From the NCBI GenBank assembly GCA_963995505.1, contig OZ023190.1, forward strand, positions 6,787,344 to 6,851,343: a stretch of DNA of 64,000 nt, in the 5' to 3' direction. The position numbers and the translations under genes are program-made. The notes under the pieces are model-generated. The model did not search any database. It was not told the DNA's origin and saw only the letters and a list, made by a program, of their open reading frames with translations. This document shows positions 11,728-21,909 of the stretch, in pieces; the stretch's first letter is position 1; each line of letters begins with the position of its first letter. The stretch comes from Hypericum androsaemum (Eukaryota; Streptophyta; Magnoliopsida; Malpighiales; Hypericaceae).

Positions 11728-13063
11728 TGATGTACGAGAAATAACTAACCATTAAACACACAATCAAATAGTATAGTGAATAAGTAGGGTTCCGAACTGA
11801 GGGTTGAACACGAAATCAATGCAAGTAATTATTCAAAGTGTGGGAATTTAAAGATTTATAAGGTTGTAAAAGTTTGCAAGTAAGTAAACCAAATCAAAAA
11901 TGTAAATAAAAGAGTTGTAAATTCGATGGAGACAAACGAGCACGATACCCTATGGATTGACTACCTATGTCGAGATTATGGTTCTTATGAAGTTCCTACT
12001 AGTACCCGAAGTATTCTAATTTACCTTCCTAACGCTTCGCTCATTAGAAAGATAAAACTAAGATAGTAAAGACTTAAACTACTAATTAACAATTTCGTTC
12101 ATTAATTAGACTTAGAACTATGCTAATTCCAATTATGAAGATTACTCCTAGTGGGTTATGCTTATAATATCAAGATGTCTCATTAATACCTAAGAACATG
12201 TTAATTTATTTTTCCATCAATTCGAGTGCCTCTCGGTCCACTCTCATCAATTCTAATCATAACCTAAGTGATCGAGTTAGTTTAAGCATTAAGTACATCA
12301 ATTAATAACTACTATGCAAGATATTTGAACCATAAACTCGCATAAGCAATCAATCACATGTTAGGGAATCGCACTCTAAGAGAACTACGCGCTAAGCATG
12401 GCCACAATGCAAGAGAAATCAATGGAAAATATCATAACGATAAGCATAAGTAAAGGGAAAGAGGGGGCTTAGTCGTTTGAGCAAGCCTTGCCAATCTCCT
12501 CCATAATGCAAAGCGTAATTCCGGCTTAATTGATCTCCAAAAGCTGTCTCAATGTCGCAGTAGAATGTGTGAATAAAACCTAAGAGACTATGGCTTTATA
12601 TAGCCAAGCCAACTAGCTAGAAAATAGGAAAACCTAGAAGTCTTTTTCCTAAACTAGAAGTCCTACGGTCAATTACAAGTAGCCAAATTATAAGTAAATA
12701 CTTGAACATCACGTTCCAGAGCCAAGACAGGCAGCCCAAAGTCATGAAATCCGAATTGGGGTAAAAATCCAATCAAAATAGGAAGCTGAAAAATCTGGTT
12801 TCGAGCTGCCTGGCGCCCGCCAGAGAGGTGGCGCCCGCCAGGCCTCACACATTTCCGCTCTATTGCTTCTCGTCATCTTGTCCTCGCTCCAATTGCTTTC
12901 GAACCGCTCCAAGTACCTGCCAAAACAACCGACACATAGTAGAAGTCCACTCCAAGACTCACACACATACGAACCAACAACGACTCCATTGAACACGACG
13001 AAAACGAGTAAAATTTTATCTAAACACATACAAAACACACGAAAAAATATGAGTGTTTACACA
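11728..13063 (-). repeat. 5' LTR of the Athila element
   Basis: Direct partner of 1,605-2,958. It carries two hairpins, CTGGCGCCCGCCAG (12,810-12,823) and TGGCGCCCGCCA (12,829-12,840). The spacing between the two hairpins is shorter than in the other LTR, showing an indel there since insertion. In element orientation it would have held the promoter. I could not pick a convincing TATA box. Confidence 0.88.
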
Positions 13064-13950
13064 CTCATCAATAGTAAGCTATATCAACAATTGGATGGCC
13101 ATGAGATTTAGTAAGCTAATGTCGATGTGTTGGCTCTGGGAGTTCTGGCTGGCGGATCATATCTTAACTTGCACCTCCAACTTTAGCCAGCTCATTTCCT
13201 ATCTCATAACTTGGTTTACTTCAGCCAACTACCTCTTCCATTTTCCCCTCAATTGTTCAACCACCATATCTTAACTAATAGAAACACAGCTCCTTAAGAA
13301 CAAAACCAACCATCCCATTTCCCTCTCTGCTCTCTCAATTAACTCTTCCCCACTGCACATTGATCACGACCCGATCCCAATAGTTGATATCTCATTCAAG
13401 GCTTTCCCATTGCACACTGATCGCGAACCCATCTAATCTTTTTTTAATAAGTATAATCTTGTCACAACTACAGTTTGAGCCCTATTCAATGCAACTCCAA
13501 TTCCCATCGATTAGATTAAGTGCTCACTGCTGCGAACCCATCTAATCTGTTGATATCTCATTCAAGTCTTCCCTTACCTTAATAGAACCACTGCTCCCTC
13601 AGAACCAAACAAACCATCCCAACTTCCAATCCTCATAGCCAGATTAACAATGGCTCATGTGGTGGTGCATGCCATTTTTTCATGCACATGGATATGAATT
13701 TTGAATTTAATACGGAGCCACAATTTAATCGTGGGTCAGAGATTGAAAATTTTGAATAGCTCAATGGCTTGGCTTTTCATTAATCGATGACGGCTGCATA
13801 TACACAGCATTACAAGCAGCTAGGGTTTTACACGTTAGGGTTGCAACCCAATGCATATCTTCCTATTCTCAAATACATGATTTTCTAATCTAACTAGGAC
13901 TTCTCATATAGATACACATAATCACATAATTAACGGAGGCTTCCTTATCC
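13064..13950. other. Intergenic DNA with an internal near-duplicate
   Basis: No gene was found. Two related stretches, about 13,385-13,437 and 13,528-13,578, share GCGAACCCATCTAATCT and TTGATATCTCATTCAAG. The right end (about 13,780-13,950) looks like the LTR start of the neighbouring minus-strand Copia fragment, because it lies immediately downstream of its polypurine tract. Confidence 0.35.
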
Positions 13951-13962
13951 TCGCAATCTCAA

Positions 13963-15205
13963 GACTCCCCCTCAAGATGGAGCGTGTAAGTTGATGACAC
14001 CCAGTTTGCCTAATAGAAGCAGAAATCTTTCCTTCGCTAGTGCTTTGGTGATGTCTGCTGATTGATTTTCCGTTGATATTTTCTTCGATATAATTTCATT
14101 GAACTAAATGCACTCTCGCATGAAATAACAATCCATCTCCACGTGCTTCTTACGTTCGTGAAACACTGGATTCATTGCAATTTGTATGGCTGCATGGTTG
14201 TCACAATGCAAAGGCGTCACTCCCCTTTGCGCTATGCCTAGCTCCTCCATCAACCAACGTGCTACTACGGATTATTTCTCTCTCCGCCAAAACACTGGTG
14301 AGCCTAGGGCTGAGCATGCTGCCGAACCGGACCGGACTGGGAAAAATTGGACCAAACCAGAACCGAATTTTTTGAAATAACCCAAACTGGACTGGACCGG
14401 GCCTACGCCGATCTGGTCCGGCTCCGGTCCAGTCTGACCTAAAATCAGACCAGACCAGACAAAAACCACACAAATAATGGGTTTTAGACTGGACTTGATC
14501 GGACCAGAAACTGGATTTTTAATATCACGTGAACCAGACCGGACCATTTTTTTTGGTCTGGTCTGGTCCAGTTTTTTTGGTCTGGATTGGTCTGGTTTGA
14601 CAGTTTTTGGAGTAAGAATAGTAACCCTTTGGTGAGCCTTCTAATGACAAATAGTAACCTGTCCTTGATCACCGTGTATTCAAACAACCTCCCCAGTCAG
14701 CATCGCAATATGCCATCAGCTTCGTACCTTCGTCTTCCCCCAACAATATTTTTTTGCCGGTCGTCCCTTTCAGGTATTCGACCACACGATCAGCTACAGC
14801 CATGTGCTTCTCTCGTGGCGAACTCACAAAATGACTTGGCACTCCAACCACATACGTTTGGTCTGATCGTGTCACCACCAAGTACATGAGCCGCCCTATC
14901 AGCTTGCGATATCAACTTTGGTCATCCATCTCAGCCCCTTCGTTTGCTAAGAGACGGTGATTTTGCTCTATGGGGAATGCAGCTGGCTTGCTGCCTTATT
15001 TCCCACACTCGCAAGATTTCTAAGGTGTATTTGTGTTGGCTTAATATCAACCCTTGAGGTGTCTTCGCTGCTTCTATGCTCAAGAAAACTTATGCAGACC
15101 CAAGTCCATTATCCCAAATTTTTCATCCAAATACACCTTGACATGCTTAATCTTTTGCTTATCCATTCCCGCCAATATTACATTATCCAAGTAGATCAGT
15201 GTCAT
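13963..15205 (-). pseudogene. Ty1/copia RT-RNase H remnant, interrupted by a DNA transposon
   Basis: Read from 15,205 leftward, the minus strand gives the RT catalytic region as YLDNVILAG (the YVDD box is mutated to YLDN), then KYTLEILR, then 14,887-14,669 with LMYLVVTRSD, VVEYLKGTTGKKILLGEDEG and YCDADWGGC, the RNase H start. RNase H resumes at 14,290-14,110 with HCDNHAAIQIAMNPVFHERK after a 326-bp insertion. The purine tract GAGGGGGAG (13,964-13,975) marks the 3' end before the LTR. Everything 5' of RT is missing and stops are common. Confidence 0.82.
14305..14630. mobile_element. Non-autonomous hAT-like element with 8-bp target duplication
   Basis: A 326-bp insertion splits the RNase H of the Copia remnant. 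The octamer GGTGAGCC lies on both sides (14,297-14,304 and 14,631-14,638), and the RNase H reading (GGSP) continues cleanly across it. An 8-bp duplication is the hAT signature. The left end TAGGGCTGAGC is a typical hAT-type terminus. The right end, reverse complemented, is AAAGGGTTACT, so the terminal repeat is imperfect. The interior is full of GGACCGG and GGTCTGG variants and has no transposase. Confidence 0.75.
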
Positions 15206-15234
15206 TTAATAAATAACTGGATATATTATTTAAC

Positions 15235-15300
15235 ATAATCAGGCATACCATTTGACATAATCGGACATGCCATTTGACATAGTCGAGCATGTCATTTGAC
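15235..15300. repeat. 22-bp tandem repeat, three copies
   Basis: Three consecutive units of 22 bp (15,235, 15,257 and 15,279) follow the pattern ATAATCGGRCATGCCATTTGAC, with one to four differences each. A more diverged unit may precede them from about 15,211. They directly abut the 177-bp repeats. Confidence 0.8.
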
Positions 15301-15835
15301 AAACACCTTCCAGTCGCTTGTAACTCGATCGACTATTAATTTCAAACATATTTTTGACACCCTTACACTCCAAATTTGGAGAATTCATAAACCACAAAAT
15401 TTTAGATATTTATCTTAGCTTTGCCCATCAATTTAAATCACCTTAATCGGACTTCGGAGGAAGAATTTTTGGCTCCCCAACCGAAATTAGTCGAACGCAA
15501 TTTGGTCAATTCTTGACTTCAAGTGAATTTTTAACATCCTTATGCTCCAAATTTGGAGAAGTCATAAACTAAAAGTTGTAGATATAGGTATTAGCTTTGC
15601 ATACCAAATTGAATCAACTCAATCGGACTCCTGAATAAGAATTTGTGACTTTTCAACCAAAATCAGTCAACTGTAACTCGGTCGACTCTTGACTTCAAAC
15701 AAATGTTTGACATCCTTACACTTTGAATTTGGAGAAGTCATAAACTATAAAGTTGTAGATATACATCTTAACTTCGCACAACTTGAATACCTCAATTGGA
15801 CTCCAAAGTAAGAAGTTGTGGCTCTCCAATCGAAA
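15301..15835. repeat. ~177-bp satellite-like tandem repeat, three copies
   Basis: Three diverged units follow each other with period 176-177 bp, as measured from the shared landmark TGACATCCTTACACTCCAAA at 15,355, 15,532 and 15,708. Each unit contains TTTGGAGAAGTCATAAACTA, GTTGTAGATATA and CAATCGGACTCC. Plant LTR and subterminal regions often carry such words, so this may be the eroded end of a larger element and not a true satellite. Confidence 0.8.
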
Positions 15836-16640
15836 AATAAGAGAAGAAAAAAATAAGGGAACATAAAAAAATTAATGCAACCTAGAAATAGAAGCAAAAA
15901 AAAAAGAAGAGAAAATACCTAAAATGCCCCCTTAACATGCAGGCCATGTCAGCCGTTTGATCTGGACCATTGACACGCGGACGGCGTTGCATCGCTCTCG
16001 CATGGCACGGGAACTTTTACCACTTCCGTACCCAATCCGCGTTGGATACTCTCAGGGAAAACCCATATATTCCCCTCTTTTTTATTTTTCTCTTTTTTTT
16101 CAAATTGTTTAGGTTCAAATTGGATTAATAACCTAGTAATTATATAATAGTAACAAGGTACCAAAATAGTAAAGCCAAAACTAATAAATTTTAATAAAGA
16201 GAAAATAATTCTTCATAATCATCATATATATAATAAATATAGATATATCATAGAATACATCTTATTATATTCATAACAAATTAAAATTTTCGAGTTTAGC
16301 CGAAACGATTACCGCTAAAATAGACTTGGGAAGAGACTCCAATGGCTATTTATTACAAGTAAGATTTTAAGACCGGTCCTTCAATAGGAACTCAGAGCTC
16401 CATTTCTTCTTTTGTTACTAGAACGAATCATCCTGCGTGGAATGTTGTCTCTCTTTTACAAGATATTTTTCTCAACAAAAACACTGAATGCATGTCGGGT
16501 CTTTAAAATAGTTTTTTGAATTATTTTAATAATTATCAGTTTGATCTATTTTATCGAGAAGGTTGACAGTTCGAGTCTGTATAGTTTTAAAGTCAATTCA
16601 AATTAAGAACGTCCAAATATCAAATGATATAAAAAAATTA
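15836..16640. other. AT-rich intergenic DNA
   Basis: I see no gene or clear repeat. A-rich runs at 15,830-15,920 and TA-rich sequence at 16,190-16,300 dominate. One short open frame on the minus strand (16,164-15,949) has no family features. Confidence 0.4.
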
Positions 16641-17184
16641 GGGAAAAGTCTCATTTAGTACTATGTAGTTTCAGACTTTCAGAATTAAGGCCGTGTGGTT
16701 TCAAATTGAGAATTTAGTACCTGTGGTTTACACTTTTTTTCCCGGGCAGGTCCAGGGTAGCTGCCCGGCCAACTGCATTTGACATGTCATATTTACGGTC
16801 TACATGGCGTGCCATCTCATCCTTTTTTATCCAAGCAATTGATGACGTGGCAAGTTGTAAAATTTTAAAATGGTGCCAAATTTTTTATATTTTTCAAAAT
16901 CATCAATTTTTAAAATTGATGACGTGGCAAGTCATAAAATTTTTTCAAATACCATTTTAAAATTTTATGACTTGCCACATCATCAATTACATGGATAAAA
17001 AGGATGAGATGGCACGCCATGTAGATCGTAAATATGACATGACAAATTCAGTTGGCCAGTCAGCTATCATGGACCTGCCTGGGAAAGAATGTGTAAATCA
17101 CATGGTACTAAATTTCCAATTTGAAACCACATGGCCTTAATTCTGAAAGTTTGAAACTATAGGGTACTTAATGGGACTTTTTCC
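16641..17184. mobile_element. Long fold-back MITE, Mutator-type
   Basis: The two halves are nearly perfect inverted repeats of about 250 bp. The left arm starts GGGAAAAGTCTCATTTAGTA and the right arm, reverse complemented, starts GGAAAAAGTCCCATTAAGTA. Both go on with CTTTCAGAATTAAGGCC and ATCTACATGGCGTGCCATCT equivalents. Flanking 9-mers AAAAAATTA (16,632-16,640) and AAAAAATAA (17,185-17,193) match at 8 of 9, as expected of a Mutator-type target duplication. There is no coding capacity. Transcripts through it would fold into a long hairpin. Confidence 0.85.
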
Positions 17185-17193
17185 AAAAAATAA

Positions 17194-17713
17194 TAAAGAG
17201 ATGACCCGCACGTAAATGACAAATGTTAATTTCCTTCAAAAACCAAAATCAATAAAGATCTTGGAAAAAAAATCCAAGAGCGAACAAGTTTTGTAAATTA
17301 AACGTCCACATATCGACTAGAATTGAAGGGAACGTGTGATTAGAAATATTTGTTAATTTAAAGCTGACAAGGAATGGATGGTCCCTTATTAATTGTTATA
17401 TGATAGAATCAAATTGTTAATGATTCAGTAGCGACTTTCTGGAGGCCTACGTACGTGTTAAATTACTATTCATGAGGCTAGTTGTAGATTTTGACAGTGG
17501 GTTTTGACAGTGGGTCATGGTGAAGCTGACCCAAGATTTTTTCCGTTTTTCGAGTCGACTGGTCTGATCGGACAAACTACCGATTGGACCAAACATTTTT
17601 AAAAAGTTCTAGTGTATGGTTTTTTCAATATTTAGATGATTAGCTCCCCTGAAAGCTCACCCTCTCCTAATAAAAGCCCAACTACGTGGCACCAAAAAGG
17701 AAAATATAGCAAG
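17194..17713. other. Intergenic DNA with a GGTC-rich repeat scrap
   Basis: No gene is visible. The stretch 17,545-17,615 (CGAGTCGACTGGTCTGATCG followed by TTTTTAAAAAG) resembles the GGTCCGACCG plus TTTAAAA words at 19,190-19,385 and 32,300-32,720. A repeated TTTTGACAGTGGGT occurs near 17,490-17,515. Confidence 0.4.
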
Positions 17714-17722
17714 ATAAAAAAA

Positions 17723-18778
17723 AGCAAATTGTCCTCATGTCCCTGGTATTTTCTTAAATCACTATTTTGTTCCTGCTGTTTCAAAATTGAAATTTTGATC
17801 CCTTAGCTTGCTTTTATTATACTCTCAGGTCCCTCCCATACCCACCGCTGATGTCATCAATTTTTTAATCAATGAAATGACTATTATACCCCTATGTTTA
17901 AATTAAAAAAGAAAGTAAATATATCTCTCTCCTTCCTCCACCTACTCCGGCGAGAAAGCCACCCTCCGATCATCTTCTCCGACGCTCCGGTCATCTTTTC
18001 CGGCGATAAAATTTCTCCGGTCAAACCAAAAGATTCTAAAAAATCTTTGCTCTCACTTACCGATGACACCCACTTTCAATTACAAAAAAAAGCTCCGATC
18101 AACAATCAGAAAAAAAGCTCTGATCTAAATTAGAAAAATTAAGTGAAGCGGAGGACGGACCCGTCGGTGTGGGCGGGGGAGATCTGGCCGGCGGAGAGGA
18201 GCTCTCGAGTAAGAAAGGAAGACTTCTCCATGGTCCTCTGTCGAAGATTGGTGTGTGGCCGGAGGTCAGGATTGAACCGGAGTCGACGTTGGGGATGATG
18301 AAACAGAGAGAGCGCCCTAATGCTGGCGCCCAAAGTGGAAATAGACGGTGACCAAACGGCCACCAGATCCGCTACCGCTCCTCGAGTTCGCCAGCTCTGA
18401 CTCCCCCTTCGAAAGATGCTCAAGCATCTACCGAGTAGGTCAGATGGAGCTGCCACCATCATTGTCGAAACTGCAAAGCGGGAGGACAAGGCATTGCTGC
18501 CGTTGTCGAAACCGCAAAGTCGGGAGGACCAATTTGCCGTCGATGGTGGTGGCCGGATGGAGGGGAGATTGTTGGTTGAAAAACTAACTTTTTGCTTTTT
18601 ATTATAAGGGTAAAATTATCATTTTCAAATTATTTTGACCGATGACATCAGCTGTTAACTCTTAGGGACCTTAGAGTATAATAAAAGCAAACTACGGGAC
18701 GAAAGTTTCAATTTCGAAACAACAGGAACAAAAACAGTGATTTAAGTAAACACCAAAGACCTAAGGGCAATTTGCTCT
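17723..18778. mobile_element. Mutator-like element with non-TE internal cargo
   Basis: Terminal inverted repeats of roughly 180-200 bp begin AGCAAATTGTCCTCATGTCC on the left, with AGAGCAAATTGCCCTTAGGT as the reverse complement of the right. They share TTAAATCACT, TTTGTTCCTG and GCTTTTATTATACTCT. The 9-mer ATAAAAAAA flanks both ends (17,714-17,722 and 18,779-18,787). The ~0.65 kb interior (17,920-18,570) is much more GC-rich, with CTCCGGCGA/TTCCGGCGA words and an unbroken minus-strand frame (18,489-18,139). There is no transposase, so this may be a Pack-MULE carrying a host gene piece. Confidence 0.7.
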
Positions 18779-18787
18779 ATAAAAAAA

Positions 18788-19189
18788 GAGTAATTCCACC
18801 CACTACTTTGGGATACGTAAAAGTCCACCTCCAACCTATCTCTTCTCCTTCTCTCCAACCTGACAAAAACCCACCTCTTTCATCTTCCATTGTACCTCAC
18901 GTCTCCTTGTTCTTCCAACCTAACGGAAAAAAAACCCAGGTTTGTCTTCTTTTAGATCTAAGAAAAAAACCCACACCCAGTATTGACAATCCATCGTCCT
19001 CGCTCATAGGTAGGAGAAGAGGGCGAGCGTTGATCTTGACACCACCACGACGGGATCCTGATTCCCGAGTGTTCTTTGTGAACAAGATCTCGAGTTTGCG
19101 GCAAGGGGTCGAAGCTCTCGAGAGTTTCTTGAGATTGTTGCTGGTTTCTTAGTTTTGGGGAAAATTTTAGTTTCTCGACACTTTTCTCC
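18788..19189. other. Intergenic DNA with a plus-strand open frame
   Basis: A plus-strand open frame (18,772-19,152, 126 codons) starts inside the end of the Mutator-like element and is rich in Pro, Ser and Leu. I recognise no domain. Inverted CCCACTACTTT (18,798) and GTAGTGGGT (19,376) hint that this and the next segment could lie within one further TIR element, which I could not confirm. Confidence 0.3.
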
Positions 19190-19385
19190 CTTTTTTTAAG
19201 TTCCCGTACGAACCGCTCCTGACCGGTCGAGACGAGGGTATAAATTGCCCGGTCCGACCGAATCTTGAGCAGTAAATACGCCACCCGTCTCAAAGACCAA
19301 AAACGACCCGTTGTGACTAACGATTCGTGGTCCGATCGGTCGAACTACCGTTCGGACTGCATTTTTTAAAACCATGTAGTGGGTA
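19190..19385. repeat. Short repeat with GGTCCGACCG core
   Basis: A segment of about 190 bp bounded by TTTTTTTAAGTTCC on the left and ATTTTTTAAAACCATG on the right. It is full of GACCGGTCGA, CGGTCCGACCG and GATCGGTCGAAC words. Similar composition and T/A-rich ends occur at 17,545-17,615 and 32,300-32,720. This looks like a dispersed non-autonomous element family. Confidence 0.45.
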
Positions 19386-19959
19386 GCATGTGCACCCTCG
19401 AAATGTGTTTCGAATCTGTAATCGTAGATAAAATGCATGGCTGCAGTAATATTAGCGTGATGGTTACCTAATACTAGCTTAATTGTGGATAAAATGAATG
19501 ATGGTTACCTAATTCCCTCAAAATCTACGTTGTTTTTTTGTGGATTAAATACATGGCTGCACTAGTTTTGTCTTGCTTTTAAGGTTGTTTTGTTCATGAA
19601 CAATTTTTTTGTTTTCTTTAATGGATGGATCTCAGGAGAAATGGTCATTCGGAATGGATATTTCCTGCAATTCCCTTGTTTTAGACTTTCGGTTCTTGAC
19701 TGCTGTTTAATAATCCCTATTTGTATGATGTTGCATATTGCTGTTTCATTGTTTTTATAACCGACATATTCTCCTCTCTTCTTTTTTGTGAGAACCGACA
19801 TCTGGACTAACATGTTTCTGTTTCTCATGTCCAGGCTGAACCCTGGCAGATATGGTCCATGGGCCCAGGCCCATAAAACATATCATCTATGGGTTTTGAA
19901 GCCTGTCATGATCAAAGTCGTTGATCAGTTTTGGCGGGAATTAGAGTAGATGAGCTGGC
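19386..19959. other. Intergenic DNA
   Basis: No gene was supported. A near-duplicate of GATAAAATG-ATGG words occurs around 19,428-19,503 (GTAGATAAAATGCATGGCTG and GTGGATAAAATGAATGATGG). An 88-codon minus-strand frame (19,828-19,562) has no recognisable motif. Confidence 0.35.
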
Positions 19960-20425
19960 ACTTGGGCTTCTAGGTGCCAAGCACAGGAGTTGGATTGGGT
20001 AAGGTATGCCACTATTTCGAACTATTTGGAATGAAGACACGCGGGGACTTTTTGCAAACGCGCTAAAGTACGAGGACCAAAATGAAAAAAGCCAAGCACA
20101 AACACAGGCCAGATACAAATGTCAGTATCACATAACTGCGCATGCCAGTATCACATAACTACACATGCCAGTGTGACCTTTTTGCAAAAATGCTAAAACA
20201 CGGGGGACCAAAATGAAAAAAATCATGCATGCCATTATCATCAACGGGGACTTGCCGTTTTCACAAAAACAAATGCCATTATCACATAACTGCACTTGTC
20301 ATTATCACATAACTGTGCTTGCCATTATCACATACATGCGCTTGCCGCTGCAGTCCCCCTTCACTCCAAACTGTTCGGAATCAATTCTCTCACTCCGTAC
20401 CCAATCCAAAGCCCCAGGCACAAAG
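19960..20425. mobile_element. Fold-back element enclosing 23-bp tandem repeats
   Basis: The ends form an imperfect inverted repeat of about 60 bp. The left (19,972-20,035) holds TTGGATTGGGTAAGG and CGAACTATTTGGAATGAAG. The reverse complement of the right (about 20,355-20,422) holds TTGGATTGGGTACGG and CGAACAGTTTGGAGTGAAG. Inside lie two clusters of a 23-bp unit, pattern TGCCATTATCACATAACTGCRCT: two copies at 20,119-20,165 and three at 20,270-20,340. They are separated by a diverged copy of the segment TTTTTGCAAA-GACCAAAATGAAAAA (20,047 and 20,178). No transposase is present. Confidence 0.65.
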
Positions 20426-20459
20426 GTATAAAAGGGAAGACGAGAACAAAATATTGATA

Positions 20460-21000
20460 CAGTAAAACCTCTCTAAAGTTATATTGTTGGGATCGAAGAA
20501 AAATATCACTTTAGAGAGATTATTACATAAGGGAGGTTTACATTTTTTTCTCCGAAAATATTAAACTTGAGTTTTTTGAGAAATAAATACTTAAATACCA
20601 AAGAATTACTTTGTTTATATTCAAATTGCCAAATTTTTGGCTTAAACCGTTCAAATGCTTTACCTGATTGAAATATTTTATTACAACAAGACGGCGATCA
20701 CCAAGGACTATTTGAAGATAATTGAGAAGATCAATGATGATGTAAAATTTATCAAACAAACAAATCTAGAACAAATTAGTATCTTCAAATATTTTTTGAA
20801 TTGTAAAGTATGTAAAAATATATTTATTTATTCAAAAATATCACTTTATACAAAAATTGGGACCGGAATTTAACATTAAAATTTTTTGAAAAAATATTTG
20901 TTATTAAGATAGAAGGGTTATAAAATTTTAACACCGATCCCGACTCGGGATCGGAATATTCTATCAATTTAGAGAGATTATTACTTTAGAGGAGATGCAT
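20460..21000. mobile_element. Emigrant-like (pogo/mariner) MITE, right end eroded
   Basis: The left end TA-CAGTAAAACCTCTCTAAAG is the terminal sequence I associate with plant Emigrant/Lemi elements, which insert at TA. The right end, reverse complemented, reads CTCCTCTAAAGTAATAATCT, so the inner part matches but the outermost bases are lost. A subterminal inverted repeat pairs CTCTCTAAAGT (about 20,469) with ACTTTAGAGAG (about 20,508). The palindrome CCGATCCCGACTCGGGATCGG lies near the right end (20,935-20,955). The interior is AT-rich with no convincing transposase. Confidence 0.6.
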
Positions 21001-21394
21001 CCATTCTGAAGGACCATAGTTGGAGATCCATCCATTCTGAAGGACCATTTCTTTTGAGCATAATTTCTCAATTTCAGCGAGATGAGCACTGTATTCAAGA
21101 TTTCAGTCTAATTTAATCAAGAGACCATGAATGTCCCTTTCTCCTTTAAACTATTGCAAGACTCGGGATGGTATCCACCGTCTAAGGCTAACATGTAAAT
21201 GATACACGCAACTTTTGATTAGTGGAGGATTCAATCTCCTAAGTTTCTATAGTCTTTAGAGATCACTCATATTCATGACTTTATATTCTGATTTAACTTT
21301 TTTTGGTACGGATTGTGATTTTCTTTGTTTTGGGGTACACTCATCATAGTCTAATAAAATATATACTATTCTTCTAACATAGACATGGTTTGCT
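21001..21394. other. Intergenic DNA
   Basis: No gene was found. CCATTCTGAAGGACCAT occurs twice at the left edge (about 21,000 and 21,031), separated by TAGTTGGAGATCCAT, a small direct duplication. Confidence 0.4.
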
Positions 21395-21490
21395 TTCGGG
21401 GAACACCCATCATAATCTGAAATTAATTCAGTAAGAAAAATGATTCGGGGACACTCATCATAATCTGAAATCAATTTAATAAGAAAAATG
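21330..21490. repeat. ~48-bp tandem duplication
   Basis: Two adjacent units at about 21,397-21,444 and 21,445-21,490 share CATCATAATCTGAAATTAAT followed by AGTAAGAAAAATGA. A weaker third copy (GGGGTACACTCATCATAGTC) lies near 21,334. There is no coding content. Confidence 0.65.
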
Positions 21491-21909
21491 AGGCTATCAA
21501 CTAGGCTAAATCACGGCGGATACCGTGCAAACACCATAAGTAACGAAATGAACTTATACTAATATTTACTCATATTATGATGGAATTAACACCATTTAAA
21601 CCAACCAAATTGGCAACACAGGAACCATTTTCTCAAGTTACCTTTGATGTTTGTTATTCGTCATGATGATATTGACAGTTCCACAACATGTCTATCAAGA
21701 AAACTTAAAGAGTTGTATATTTTGATGGAATTGAATCTCTCTCGGACTTTTTTTTAAAGGTAAATTTTTACACCACGATACAAACTAGGGTTTGAACGAA
21801 TCTCTCTCGGACTAATAAATTGCAATTATTATTAATCAACAATTTCAAGCATCCAATTAGTATTCTTGAGCTGCATTTCACGTTCATGGGAACCTTATTC
21901 TTTTCCTGA
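21491..21909. other. AT-rich intergenic DNA
   Basis: No gene is supported. CGAATCTCTCTCGGACT-type words appear twice (about 21,734 and 21,797), 60 bp apart, a minor local duplication. Confidence 0.4.

Larger units (their letters stand above)
1605..13063 (-). mobile_element. Athila-type Ty3/gypsy LTR retrotransposon, decayed
   Basis: Two direct repeats of about 1.35 kb (1,605-2,958 and 11,728-13,063) flank an 8.8 kb interior whose open frames all run on the minus strand in the order gag, protease, RT/RNase H, integrase, 3' ORF. The gag domain (SEDPQDHLSRFEDICNIM) and the RT wording (FMDDFSIFGDSFEGCLHNLD) are typical of the Athila lineage. The coding region has many stops and frameshifts plus an internal RT deletion, so it cannot act on its own. 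No convincing 5-bp target duplication was found: the outer flanks are gtagt and ctcat. This suggests decay or inter-element recombination. Confidence 0.9.

Noticed and set aside
20119..20340. CRISPR-like regular repeats (23-bp units)
   Set aside because: Units are adjacent without unique spacers, lie in a plant genome within inverted ends, and have no cas context.
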